From Terriglobus albidus (GTDB lineage: Bacteria > Acidobacteriota > Terriglobia > Terriglobales > Acidobacteriaceae): a stretch of DNA of 64,000 nt. Positions 34,849 to 43,677 of this stretch are shown here, piece by piece. The stretch's first letter is position 1, and each line of letters opens with the position of its first letter. Both the position numbers and the translations under genes were made by a program. The DNA is taken from assembly GCF_025685425.1 (NCBI RefSeq), contig NZ_JAGTAS010000058.1, positions 1,116,001-1,180,000 of the forward strand. The letters run 5' to 3'. The notes beneath the pieces are model-generated. The model had not been told where the DNA came from and searched no databases. It saw only the letters and a list, made by a program, of their open reading frames with translations.

Positions 34849-36123
34849 CTAGTCGAGTTCGAAGGCGATCACCTTTGGTGGGCTGGCCTTGCCTTCTACC
34901 AGACTGGTTTCAATCACGAGCTGTATGTTGTGAGACTCCCAGCCTTTGGGCGCCTGTTTTGCAAAGAGAGCAAAGTAAGCAGGCGTCGTCACAAACTCAG
35001 CAGCCGAGGAGTTGCCATAGGGGCCTAGCCCGGCAAGAGAGAGAACGTATTGTCCTGTAAGAGGATCGTTCAAGCGGGTGATAATCGCGTAGCTTTTGGT
35101 GATGGAATTCACCGGTGCCGACAAATCGAATGTGCCGAGGGGCGTGTCTGCATTCTCCGTGTCCACGACTCCCGATGCGTCCGGGCTCAGCCGGGAGATC
35201 CGATAGCGCATGTTCGACTGAACCCGCGCGGTCCATTGGTTATTGAAGCCGCCGATCAGGATGGACGGTTGTCTGCGCAGGTCCGGAAGAGTCGTGGTAT
35301 CAGCAATGCGCATATGGGGGTGTTTCCCCTCCGCGCCGAGAAGGCTGGAAACGCTGACAAGAGCAGCGCCGACATTCGGGTCAAGGTGATTGCGGGTCCG
35401 AGTGACGTGATTCCACGTATCGTTTTCGACCACCGGCTCATGCATGATGCCGTTCAGCGTTCCGGCGCAGATGAGGATCTCGTTCTCTGAGTTCAAAAGC
35501 GGTGTCCAGAAGGAAGCCAGATCGCGATTCTGTTTCTGTGTCTCGGAGGCGCGATAGGCGAAGAAGATAGCTGTGGCACATACGCAGGCAACCACGGCGG
35601 CAAGCAGATATCGGCGAATTGTGGGGCGTCGATCCTCCGCGGCAATTTCCGTGATGCTGGGCGTCTCGACGGCAAACGGAGCTGTATCGAGAACCAGTTT
35701 TGCCTTAGCTATCGCTATCTTCGACGAAGGACTTCCATCCTCCAACTCAGGCCAGTAGATGTGCGGGACGTACGACCCTACCGGAATCTCGATGCGCAGC
35801 TCGCCGCTGTGTGGAGCTTCGGAATAGTAGAGCGTCAGCCGTTTGCGGAGATCGGCCATCGCCCCGCGGACCATCGGATCAAGCGTAAGGTCATAGGCCG
35901 GCTTTCGATCGAAGACCTCGATGCCGATCACCCTCTCTGTCAGGCTTTGCATATCGCCGTCGATATGCTTCTGAGTCAGAAAGGTAAGGAGGCGCTGGTG
36001 GCGCTTGCTGTTACGGAAATGGGAGCTGGCCAGCAGAAGGTCGACCTGATGATAGATTGCGTCAGACGCAACGCTCCTCGATGGAAAAGGGACATCGAGT
36101 ACGCTTTCGGTCGATGCAGACAT
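34849..36123 (-). CDS. Transmembrane regulator-like protein 2, paralogue of the one at 17197
   Basis: 424 residues. The N-terminal domain (about 20-122) matches that of regulator 1: LLASSHFRNSKRHQRLLTFL, ERVIGIEVFDRKPAYDLTLD, VRGAMADLRKRLTLYY and IPVGSYVPHIYWP. One membrane segment (172-190, YLLAAVVACVCATAIFFAY) separates it from a periplasmic domain with QPSILIGGFNNQWTARV, YVLSLAGLGPYGNSSAAEFVTTP and YFALFAKQAPKGWE. The periplasmic domains of the two proteins share PxxLIGG-like and AAAEF-like stretches, so both seem to bind a similar class of ligand. The gene is divergent from the sulfatase pseudogene/GH3/sulfatase locus. Function as a membrane-bound transcription regulator is inferred. Confidence 0.7.
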   Translation of the reverse strand: MSASTESVLDVPFPSRSVASDAIYHQVDLLLASSHFRNSKRHQRLLTFLTQKHIDGDMQSLTERVIGIEVFDRKPAYDLTLDPMVRGAMADLRKRLTLYYSEAPHSGELRIEIPVGSYVPHIYWPELEDGSPSSKIAIAKAKLVLDTAPFAVETPSITEIAAEDRRPTIRRYLLAAVVACVCATAIFFAYRASETQKQNRDLASFWTPLLNSENEILICAGTLNGIMHEPVVENDTWNHVTRTRNHLDPNVGAALVSVSSLLGAEGKHPHMRIADTTTLPDLRRQPSILIGGFNNQWTARVQSNMRYRISRLSPDASGVVDTENADTPLGTFDLSAPVNSITKSYAIITRLNDPLTGQYVLSLAGLGPYGNSSAAEFVTTPAYFALFAKQAPKGWESHNIQLVIETSLVEGKASPPKVIAFELD

Positions 36124-36352
36124 ATCGGGCCTCTAAAGAAGTCGGCGCCGAAGAAGTGTAACCACGCGATTAGAGTACAGGCAACCCGTTTCGCCAGACC
36201 GATCGAAGAGGAAGCCTACGGTCTGGAGAGCTCTCGCAACTGCTTGATTTCAGAGGAACGATGACAGGTGCGGCACATATGCCGTACCGTCCGGCACTTA
36301 CTCAGCCGCTGTTTCACCAGGAGTACGCCGACGCGACGCCAATAACGAGACG
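36124..36352. promoter_or_regulatory. Divergent region upstream of regulator 2
   Basis: About 230 bases without a convincing gene. It should contain the regulator 2 promoter and the original promoter of the sulfatase pseudogene. A 33-codon frame from ATG 36260 (MTGAAHMPYRPALTQ...) may be a gene remnant; I do not recognise it. Confidence 0.3.
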
Positions 36353-37113
36353 GTGGGAATAGAAGATCTTCCGGATCAGGACAACCGCGGGCTCCGCCGC
36401 GGTCGCTTCGCAGTGCCGGTATGCGACGTTCGCAGTAGGAAGTGGCACCTCACGGCTCGTTATCAGGACGGCAAACCAGGCAATAACTCGACCATGCCCC
36501 TGCAGCGTGGCTTCGATTCGATCTGCGGAGCATGCCGTCTCTGCCATGAAGAAGAGCCAGGCAGAACATCCTGAGAAGCCGATATTCCTCTATCTCGCCT
36601 TTACGTTTGCGCATACTCTGCTGCAGGCTCCGAAGGAGTACATCGATCGCTACAAGGAGATATATCAGAAGGGCGGGGATGCGATTCGCGAAGAGCGTTT
36701 CGCACGGCTGAAGAAGATGGGTATTATTCCAGCGGATGTGAAGTTACCGCCAAGAGAGGCCGGTGATCCGTCATGGGATTCGCTTACCGATTAGCGGAAA
36801 CGTGTGTACGCACGGTTTATGGCGACCTATGCGGGTTACATCGAACATCGAGATGCGCGGTAACCGGGCGATCCTTAGCGGCGACTGGCGCGTGGTTGCA
36901 ATGCACATGATGAATACGCCCTTCGATCAGGATCGGTGGCAGTTGTTCGACGTCAAAGACGATCCCACCGAATCGACGCACCTTGCGCAGAAGTTTCCGA
37001 AGAAGCTGCAGGAGATGAAGGATCTATGGCAGAAGGAAGCCGAAAAGTATGGCGACCTTCCCATGGAAGAGACACAGTTCAGCAGAGGCTTTGCCGACGC
37101 ATTTTTAGATTGA
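36353..37113 (+). pseudogene. Sulfatase pseudogene with internal deletions
   Basis: Fragments of a type I sulfatase occur in three frames. The region with KWHLTARYQDGKPG and PLQRGFDS matches the KWHL and QGFDEFYG part of the intact arylsulfatase at 41237. A frame-shifted stretch follows, EHAVSAMKKSQAEHPEKPIFLYLAF, then YIDRYKEIYQKGGD through DPSWDSLTD and a stop. RVYARFMATYAGYIEH is in another frame, and the C-terminal part EMRGNRAILSGDWRV through LFDVKDDPTESTHLAQKFP in a third. The N-terminal metal and formylglycine motif is absent, and about 150 residues are missing from the middle. The junction lies at the direct repeat ACATCGA-ACATCGA near 36840, which suggests deletion by short-repeat slippage. 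It precedes GH3. Confidence 0.8.
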
Positions 37114-37133
37114 GCATCAGGGGCTATTTAACG

Positions 37134-39410
37134 ATGAAATATCAGACGATTCGATTTTTGCTTCCAGCAGCTTTACTGGTGTCGTCGCTCCAGCTTTGCT
37201 GCCAGACAGCCGCTACCCCGGACCAACGGGCTAATCTTCTTCTTGCCAAGATGTCGGTTGACGAGAAGGTTGGCCAGTTGAATCAGGTCTTCGATTTCTC
37301 GGGGCTGCCGGGTATGCCTGCACCTGCGCAGAAGCTGGAAGATCAGGTTCGCCGGGGAGAAATCGGCTCCATCCTTTTCGTAACCGATCCGAAGCGCATC
37401 AATGCGCTGCAGAAGATCGCTATGTCGGAAGGTTCGCACATTCCAATCCTCTTCGGCTTCGACGTCATTCATGGCTTCGACACCGAGTTCCCGGTTCCGA
37501 TAGGCATGGCTGCCTCCTGGGATCCGGAGATGGCGCGCAAGGTTCAGTCGATTGCTGCCGAAGAGGCGGTACACGCGGGTGTGCGGTGGACCTTTGCTCC
37601 CATGCTCGATATCGCACGCGATCCGCGCTGGGGCCGGATCTCCGAAGGAGCAGGAGAGGATCCGCACCTCGGCGCTGCGATGGCGCGGGCACAGGTGAAG
37701 GGATTCCAGGGAGAGGCCGGCCAGCCGCTCCGCTTCGCAGCAACGCTGAAGCACTTTGCCGGATATGGAGCCGCGGAGGGTGGGCGTGACTACGATGCCT
37801 CCTATATTCCGGAAGAGCTGCTGCAGAACGTCTATCTGCGTCCCTTCCAGGCGGGAGTCGAGGCCGGCGCGAAAAGCGTGATGAGCGCCTATATGGATCT
37901 GAACGATGTTCCGGCGACGGGGAATACGCATCTTCTGCGGGAGATTCTCCGTGACCAGATGAAATTCAACGGATTCGTCGTCAGCGATGCGAATGCCGTC
38001 GGCGATCTGTATACCCATGGCTTCAGCAGCGATGCCAAAGATTCTGCGTTTCGCGCCGCAACCGCCGGCGTGAATATGGATATGGGAAGCGGCACGTATC
38101 TCAAGAACCTGAAGCAGCTTGTTGCGGAAGGAAAGGTCTTGGCGACGGCACTCGACGACCTGGTGCGCCCGATCCTTACAACGAAGTATGCTTTGGGGCT
38201 ATTTGACAGCCCTTACGCGGATGGCGATGCATCCACGCACGCCGTCATGCTGGCCAAGCATCGTGACCTTGCGCGAGAGGCGGCGGCCAGAAGCGCCGTG
38301 CTGCTGCGCAATGAAGGTGGAACGCTTCCTCTCTCGAAGACCACTCGCCGTATCGCCGTTATCGGTCCGCTTGGGGACTCGCAGTACGACATGAACGGTC
38401 CGTGGAGCCTGACCGCGAAACCTGCCGACACAGTCACGATTGTGGCTGGGATCCGGAACAAGCTGCCCGGCGCCGACGTGCGCTTTGCCCAGGGAGTTCA
38501 GTTGCGCAAACAGTTTCCTTCAATGTTCGACGGCCTTCTCGGACCGAAGCCGGAGCCGGAGTGGGATGCGAGTAAAGCCGAGGCAACGATGAAGGATGCT
38601 ATCTCTCTGGCCAACGATTCGGACGTTGTTGTGCTTGCTCTGGGAGAATCGGCGCTCATGGATTTTGAGTATGCCTCTCGTTCCTCGCTGGCATTGCCGG
38701 GCCGGCAGCAGAAGCTGCTGGAGAAGGTCGTTGCAACGGGTAAGCCGGTTGTCCTGCTGCTCTTCAGCACACGGCCGCTGGATGTGACATGGGCCTCGCA
38801 GCACGTCTCTGCAATCATGGATTGCTACTTCGGGGGGACAGAGACCGGGAATGCTGTCGCCGACCTTCTCTTCGGCGACGTCTCGCCTGCAGGGAAGCTG
38901 CCTGTGACGTGGCCGCGTAATGCCGGCCAGATTCCGATCTACTACGCCCACAATCTCTCGCACAAACCATATGGCGCGCCTGATTTCACTTCGCGCTACT
39001 GGGATCTTCCTACGGAGCCGCTCTATCCCTTCGGGTTTGGTTTGAGTTATTCGAGTTTTGAGATCTCCAATCTCCGGCTGAGTAAGAAAGAGATTCATAC
39101 CAAAGATCCGGTAACGGCTGTGGTGACCGTTAAGAACACCGGCAAGGTGAAAGCGGATGAGGTCATCCAGCTTTATCTGCATCAGAGATGGGGAAGCGCC
39201 TCCAGGCCGGTGCGAGAGCTGAAAGGATTTCAGCGCATCACGCTCTCACCAGGTGAATCGCGCGATGTCAGCTTTGTCGTGGGGGAGGCGGAGAGAACCT
39301 ATTGGTCGGCCGCCTCTCATGGCTGGACGCTTGACCCATCAGAGTTCGATGTATGGGCTGGGGACAGCTCGACCGCCTCACTGCATGACACGTTTTCCGT
39401 CGTGCGGTAA
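37134..39410 (+). CDS. Secreted GH3 beta-glycosidase
   Basis: 758 residues. The signal sequence MKYQTIRFLLPAALLVSSLQLCC could end in a lipobox-like LCC. The (beta/alpha)8 domain has LFGFDVIHGF, ARDPRWGRISEGAGEDPHLG, LKHFAGYG and the nucleophile Asp285 in VVSDANAVGD. The second domain has AARSAVLLRNEGGTLPL and GPLGDSQYDMNGPW. A C-terminal fibronectin-III-like domain ends the protein (DEVIQLYLHQRWGSASRPVRELKGFQRI). This matches BglX-type periplasmic beta-glucosidases or beta-xylosidases. The longer frame from 36936 overlaps the pseudogene and is not used. It lies 6 bases before the next sulfatase frame, so both are probably one transcript. Confidence 0.93.
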   Translation: MKYQTIRFLLPAALLVSSLQLCCQTAATPDQRANLLLAKMSVDEKVGQLNQVFDFSGLPGMPAPAQKLEDQVRRGEIGSILFVTDPKRINALQKIAMSEGSHIPILFGFDVIHGFDTEFPVPIGMAASWDPEMARKVQSIAAEEAVHAGVRWTFAPMLDIARDPRWGRISEGAGEDPHLGAAMARAQVKGFQGEAGQPLRFAATLKHFAGYGAAEGGRDYDASYIPEELLQNVYLRPFQAGVEAGAKSVMSAYMDLNDVPATGNTHLLREILRDQMKFNGFVVSDANAVGDLYTHGFSSDAKDSAFRAATAGVNMDMGSGTYLKNLKQLVAEGKVLATALDDLVRPILTTKYALGLFDSPYADGDASTHAVMLAKHRDLAREAAARSAVLLRNEGGTLPLSKTTRRIAVIGPLGDSQYDMNGPWSLTAKPADTVTIVAGIRNKLPGADVRFAQGVQLRKQFPSMFDGLLGPKPEPEWDASKAEATMKDAISLANDSDVVVLALGESALMDFEYASRSSLALPGRQQKLLEKVVATGKPVVLLLFSTRPLDVTWASQHVSAIMDCYFGGTETGNAVADLLFGDVSPAGKLPVTWPRNAGQIPIYYAHNLSHKPYGAPDFTSRYWDLPTEPLYPFGFGLSYSSFEISNLRLSKKEIHTKDPVTAVVTVKNTGKVKADEVIQLYLHQRWGSASRPVRELKGFQRITLSPGESRDVSFVVGEAERTYWSAASHGWTLDPSEFDVWAGDSSTASLHDTFSVVR

Positions 39411-39445
39411 TTCCCTTGTTCAATGAAAGAAGAACGGAGCACACT

Positions 39446-41050
39446 TTGAACCGCAGACAGTTCGTGAGTCTTTCCAGTGGGACCGTGGTGGGGAGCATCT
39501 TGCATGCGGACGCCGGCGCGGGTACGCCTTCCGCGGCATTGGACGAGGCTGGCCAGACGGCTCCAGGAACTTCGATGAAGCGGCCGAACCTCATCCTGTT
39601 TATGCCGGACGAGATGCGTGCCGACAGCCTCGCCTGCTATGGGAACTCGGTCACCAAAACACCGAACTTCGACAAGCTGGCGGCGAGTGGATCGCTCTTC
39701 AAGAACTGCCACGTACAGTTCCCTGTCTGCGGAGCCTCGCGTTGCAGCATGCTCACCGGGTGGCCGACGAGTGTGCGCGGTCACCGCAGCCTCTACTATT
39801 TTTTGCGGCCTGAAGAACCGAACCTGTTCCGCTATCTTCGCGAAGCCGGTTATGACGTCTTCTGGTTTGGAAAGAACGACGCACTTGCAGCACAGAGCTT
39901 TGCTTCGAGCGTGACGTACTGGGAGCAGGGGACAGACGGACGTTCCCCTGGGGCAATGCGGCCAAATGATCTGACGCCCGGAGCGCTTTCGATGCTCTAC
40001 GGACCGGCAGGAGACAGACGGCAGACCAGCGATTATCGCCTGCTTTCCCAGGCGATGCGCATACTTGAGCGGAAGGAATCGACCAAGCCCTTCTGCATCT
40101 TTCTGCCGCTGATCCAGCCGCACCCGCCGTACACGATTCCGGAAGACTTCTACAACATGTACAACCCGTCTTCCCTTCCCGCGCTGGTCGCGCCGGGACT
40201 TCAGAAGAAGCCGGACTATCACGAGGGCATTCGCGAACGCTATGGATTGAAGAAGCTCTCCGATACCGACTTTCGAAAGATCCGTGCGGTTTACTACGGA
40301 CAGGTGAGCTACAGCGATTGGCTGCTGGGAGAACTTCTGGAGAAGCTGGAAAGCAGTGGGCGGAACAAAGATACGGCCCTCTTCGTGATGTCGGATCACG
40401 GCGACTATGCCGGAGATTATGGACTGGTTGAAAAGTGGCCAAGCGGACTGGAGGACTGCCTGACTCACATTCCACTCATCGCCAGGGTACCCGGCGGGAA
40501 ACAGGGAGTGGTGTCGGACGGCATGGTCGAGCTGTATGACATCATGCGGACCTGCATCGACCTCGCAGGCACGCAAACGAACCACACCCATTTCTCCCGC
40601 AGCATGCTGCCGGTGATGGAGGGGGGTACTGCCGACAAAGAACGAGCAGCCTTCGCAGAGGGAGGCTACAACGTCTATGAACCCCAGTGCTTCGAGCCTG
40701 GAGGAGCCGGCGGCGGGCCGTATGCGGGAAAGATTGGCTTGCAAAATGAGCAGCCGGTGATGGTCTCCCGTTCCGCCATGGTCCGAACCCAAACGCATAA
40801 GCTCATCCTCAGGCCGCAGGGACAATCGGAGCTGTATAGCTATCGCGAGGATCCGCGCGAAGAACACAATCTGTATGGCGATCGAGGCTCTTCAGCAGTC
40901 GAGGCCGAACTCACGATGAAGCTGCTCAAACAGTTCATCAATACAACCGGCATTGCTCCCATGGATAAGGACCCGCGCGACGCTCCGCCTTTTTACCCGA
41001 CGCGTCCTGACCTTCCGGCTCCCGGCTGGCAGGCCAGGATTCTTGACTAA
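39446..41050 (+). CDS. Tat-exported type I sulfatase with CxASR motif
   Basis: 534 residues from TTG 39446 (GGAG 7 bases upstream), giving MNRRQFVSLSSGT, a twin-arginine signal peptide. TTG 39416 is an alternative. The sulfatase core has PNLILFMPDEMRADSLACYG, the formylglycine precursor Cys95 in VCGASRCSMLTG, and VMSDHGDYAGDYGL. The motif is C-x-A-S-R, not the usual C-x-P-S-R, though the family allows Ala at this place. The C-terminal half has KLILRPQGQSELYSYREDP. The enzyme likely desulfates a polysaccharide. It follows GH3 and precedes a second sulfatase gene, with a formylglycine-generating enzyme at 53323. Confidence 0.9.
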   Translation: MNRRQFVSLSSGTVVGSILHADAGAGTPSAALDEAGQTAPGTSMKRPNLILFMPDEMRADSLACYGNSVTKTPNFDKLAASGSLFKNCHVQFPVCGASRCSMLTGWPTSVRGHRSLYYFLRPEEPNLFRYLREAGYDVFWFGKNDALAAQSFASSVTYWEQGTDGRSPGAMRPNDLTPGALSMLYGPAGDRRQTSDYRLLSQAMRILERKESTKPFCIFLPLIQPHPPYTIPEDFYNMYNPSSLPALVAPGLQKKPDYHEGIRERYGLKKLSDTDFRKIRAVYYGQVSYSDWLLGELLEKLESSGRNKDTALFVMSDHGDYAGDYGLVEKWPSGLEDCLTHIPLIARVPGGKQGVVSDGMVELYDIMRTCIDLAGTQTNHTHFSRSMLPVMEGGTADKERAAFAEGGYNVYEPQCFEPGGAGGGPYAGKIGLQNEQPVMVSRSAMVRTQTHKLILRPQGQSELYSYREDPREEHNLYGDRGSSAVEAELTMKLLKQFINTTGIAPMDKDPRDAPPFYPTRPDLPAPGWQARILD

Positions 41051-41121
41051 GGTGACCGCACAGAAGACCGTGTGTTAGGACTGTGGTTCAATGCTCGCTC
41101 GTGAAACGGAGTGATTTATTC

Positions 41122-41237
41122 TAGAGCAATTCTCCTAATACGGCAGCTTTGGATAAATCTACAAATGCCGTTTTCTTGGCAGGAAAACGGCGCAAACAGC
41201 CAACACTCCGCTCTACACCTTCAGGAGAATTGCTCTA
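41122..41237 (+). repeat. Palindromic element family A, divergent copy A6
   Basis: A 116-bp copy with the same layout but changed sequence: TAGAGCAATTCTCCT at the left and AGGAGAATTGCTCTA at the right, with inner CCGTTTTC / GAAAACGG. Arms still match each other, so changes are compensatory. The right arm holds the AGGAG ribosome-binding site of the next gene, and its last base is the A of the ATG. Confidence 0.88.
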
Positions 41238-43612
41238 TGGCCAACAAACGGAATTTGAGGCGCCCTTTTTCTCCCCTGCTCTGCACCCTGACGGCTGCCT
41301 GCGTGGCAACAGCTATGTATGCACAGGCGCAGGACCGCACGGTGCTTCCGATAGCGCCTCCGCCTTTCAGCGGGACCGTGGGGTCGAGCTTTGCGAACTC
41401 AAAATCAGCGCCGACACCACCGTTGCAGGCTCCGGGGGGTGCGCCGAATGTGCTGCTGGTACTGATCGACGATGCCGGGTATGGCCAATCCGGCACATTC
41501 GGAGGTTTGGTCCCGACACCGACACTCGACGCCCTGGCCGCACAGGGGTTGCGCTATAACCGTTTCCACGTCACAGCGCTGTGCTCCCCCACACGCGCGG
41601 CATTACTGACGGGCAGGAATAATCATGCCGTTGGGATGGGAACCATCACCAATCTTGCGACAGACTTTCCCGGCTATAACGCATCGATTCCGAAAAGCGC
41701 AGCGCTGTTACCGCAAGTGCTACAGATGAACGGATATGCAACAGCTGCCTATGGCAAGTGGCATCTGATTCCCGAGAGCGAAGATAAGATCTCCGGCCCG
41801 TTTGATCACTGGCCGACGCATCAGGGGTTCGATGAGTTTTATGGCTTTCTAAACGGAGAGACGGACCAGTGGTATCCGGAGCTTACCTCTGGAACGCAGC
41901 CGGTTGAGATGGCGGCGCCAGCGGGACGCAAAGCCGATTTCACTCTGAACGAAGATCTGGCCGACCACGCGATCCGCTGGATCAAATCGGAAAAGTCGTT
42001 GTCTCCCGAGAAGCCGTTCTTCGTCTACTTTGCTCCCGGAGCGACGCATACTCCGCTGCAGGCGCCCAAAGCGTGGATCGATAAGTTCCGCGGTCAGTTC
42101 GATATGGGCTGGGACAAATATCGTGAGATTGTCTTTGAGCGCCAGAAGAAGCTCGGAGTAATCCCGAAGGATGCGAAGCTGACACCTCGCCCCAAGGAGA
42201 TTCCTGCGTGGGATTCGCTCTCGCCGGATGAGAAGAAGGTCGCCTCGCGCCTGATGGAAGTGTTCGCCGGATTTATGGCGCAGACCGATCACGAGATTGG
42301 ACGTGTGATCGATGCGATTCGCGATACCGGCCAATTGGACAATACGCTGATTCTCTTCATCGCCGGAGACAATGGCGCCAGCCTGGAAGGCGGGCTGCAA
42401 GGGACGGGCAACATCATGGCGTCCATCAATGGCGAGCGGGAGTCTACGGCGGAGATGCTCAAGATTCTCGACAAGCTTGGCGGGCCGGAGACAACGCCTC
42501 ACTATCCTGTGGGCTGGGCGTGGGCAGGAGACACTCCGTTCCAGTGGGGCAAACGCATCGCCTCTCACCTGGGAGGAACGCGCGATCCGCTGGTGGTCTT
42601 CTGGCCAAAGGCTATTCATGATGCCGGCGGTTTACGCGAGCAGTTTGAGGATGTGACCGATATCGCGCCCACCGTTTTGGAGGCAGCCCATATTCCGGTC
42701 CCTGTTGAAGTGAATGGAGTGAAGCAGCAGCGCATGGACGGTATGAGCATGCTGGCGACATTCTCCTCAGCCAATGTGCCGAGCCTGCGGACGACGCAGT
42801 ATTTCGAGATGCTGGGCAACCGCGCCATCTATCACGATGGCTGGATGGCCGCTTCACGCAGTGGCCTGCTTCCCTGGGTTTACACCACACAACCGCCTCC
42901 GGACCCGAATCGCCAGCCCTGGGAGCTGTATCACCTGAGTGAGGACTACTCCGAAGCGGATGATATCGCCGCGAGGAACCCTGACAAGGTGGCAGAATTG
43001 GCAGTTCTCTTCGATGCGGAAGCGAAACAGAATCGTGTTTATCCCCTGGACCCGCGCTTCGGTGGGCGGCAGGCGCGGCCAGAGGGCAACCACTTCAGGT
43101 ACTACACCGGTACGGGACATCTGTATCTCTCGCTGACGCCTGCATACGAAAACAAATCGCACAAGATTACGGCGTACGTGACGGTTCCTAATGGAAAAAC
43201 CAATGGAGTGCTGATGGCCGACGGTGGGGAAGGCGGTGGCTTCAGCCTCTATCTGAAGGATGGACGGCCGACGTACACCTATAACTACTTCAAACGGCGC
43301 ATCACGACGATCGCCTCTCCTGCTCCGCTTCCTCCTGGGCCAGCCAAGATCACGCTGGAGTTCAACTACGACGGCGGAGGCATTGGGAAAGGGGCAAATA
43401 TCACATTGCTGGTGAATGATAAGGCTGTCGCCAAACAGCGGCTACCCGAGACAGTGCGCATGGCGTTCGCGTTCGAGGACACCTTCGATATTGGCGAAGA
43501 CAGCGCATCACCGGCAGGCGACTATGAGAGCCCATTTCCATTCAACGGAACGATTCAACATATCGACCTCGATATCGAGCCGGCATCAGTCAATGTGGGC
43601 GCGACCCCATAG
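41237..43612 (+). CDS. Secreted arylsulfatase with C-terminal beta-sandwich
   Basis: 791 residues. A signal peptide (FSPLLCTLTAACVATAMYAQAQ) is followed by GAPNVLLVLIDDAGYGQSG, the formylglycine precursor Cys116 in LCSPTRAALLTGRNNHAVGMG, AAYGKWHL, FAPGATHTPLQAP and FIAGDNGASLEG. The second half (about residues 560-791) includes a beta-sandwich domain (HLYLSLTPAYENKSHKITAYV, GGFSLYLKDGRPTYTYNYF). The family resembles large arylsulfatases of the AslA type. The ribosome-binding site AGGAG and the first base of the ATG lie in repeat A6. It is downstream of GH3 and sulfatase 1 and upstream of a LacI regulator. Substrate unknown. Confidence 0.93.
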   Translation: MANKRNLRRPFSPLLCTLTAACVATAMYAQAQDRTVLPIAPPPFSGTVGSSFANSKSAPTPPLQAPGGAPNVLLVLIDDAGYGQSGTFGGLVPTPTLDALAAQGLRYNRFHVTALCSPTRAALLTGRNNHAVGMGTITNLATDFPGYNASIPKSAALLPQVLQMNGYATAAYGKWHLIPESEDKISGPFDHWPTHQGFDEFYGFLNGETDQWYPELTSGTQPVEMAAPAGRKADFTLNEDLADHAIRWIKSEKSLSPEKPFFVYFAPGATHTPLQAPKAWIDKFRGQFDMGWDKYREIVFERQKKLGVIPKDAKLTPRPKEIPAWDSLSPDEKKVASRLMEVFAGFMAQTDHEIGRVIDAIRDTGQLDNTLILFIAGDNGASLEGGLQGTGNIMASINGERESTAEMLKILDKLGGPETTPHYPVGWAWAGDTPFQWGKRIASHLGGTRDPLVVFWPKAIHDAGGLREQFEDVTDIAPTVLEAAHIPVPVEVNGVKQQRMDGMSMLATFSSANVPSLRTTQYFEMLGNRAIYHDGWMAASRSGLLPWVYTTQPPPDPNRQPWELYHLSEDYSEADDIAARNPDKVAELAVLFDAEAKQNRVYPLDPRFGGRQARPEGNHFRYYTGTGHLYLSLTPAYENKSHKITAYVTVPNGKTNGVLMADGGEGGGFSLYLKDGRPTYTYNYFKRRITTIASPAPLPPGPAKITLEFNYDGGGIGKGANITLLVNDKAVAKQRLPETVRMAFAFEDTFDIGEDSASPAGDYESPFPFNGTIQHIDLDIEPASVNVGATP

Positions 43613-43677
43613 CGGGGATTCCAGCCCGCACGATAGGGCATTGCCTATCCTTTCCGCGGGTACGATAAGCTTCCCTC

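Noticed and set aside
36936-37133. Longer N terminus for the GH3 enzyme
   Set aside because: It would overlap the sulfatase pseudogene in another frame and remove the clear signal peptide at 37134.
39317-40867. 516-codon open frame on the minus strand opposite GH3/sulfatase 1
   Set aside because: No family motifs; the plus strand holds clear sulfatase signatures over the same bases.
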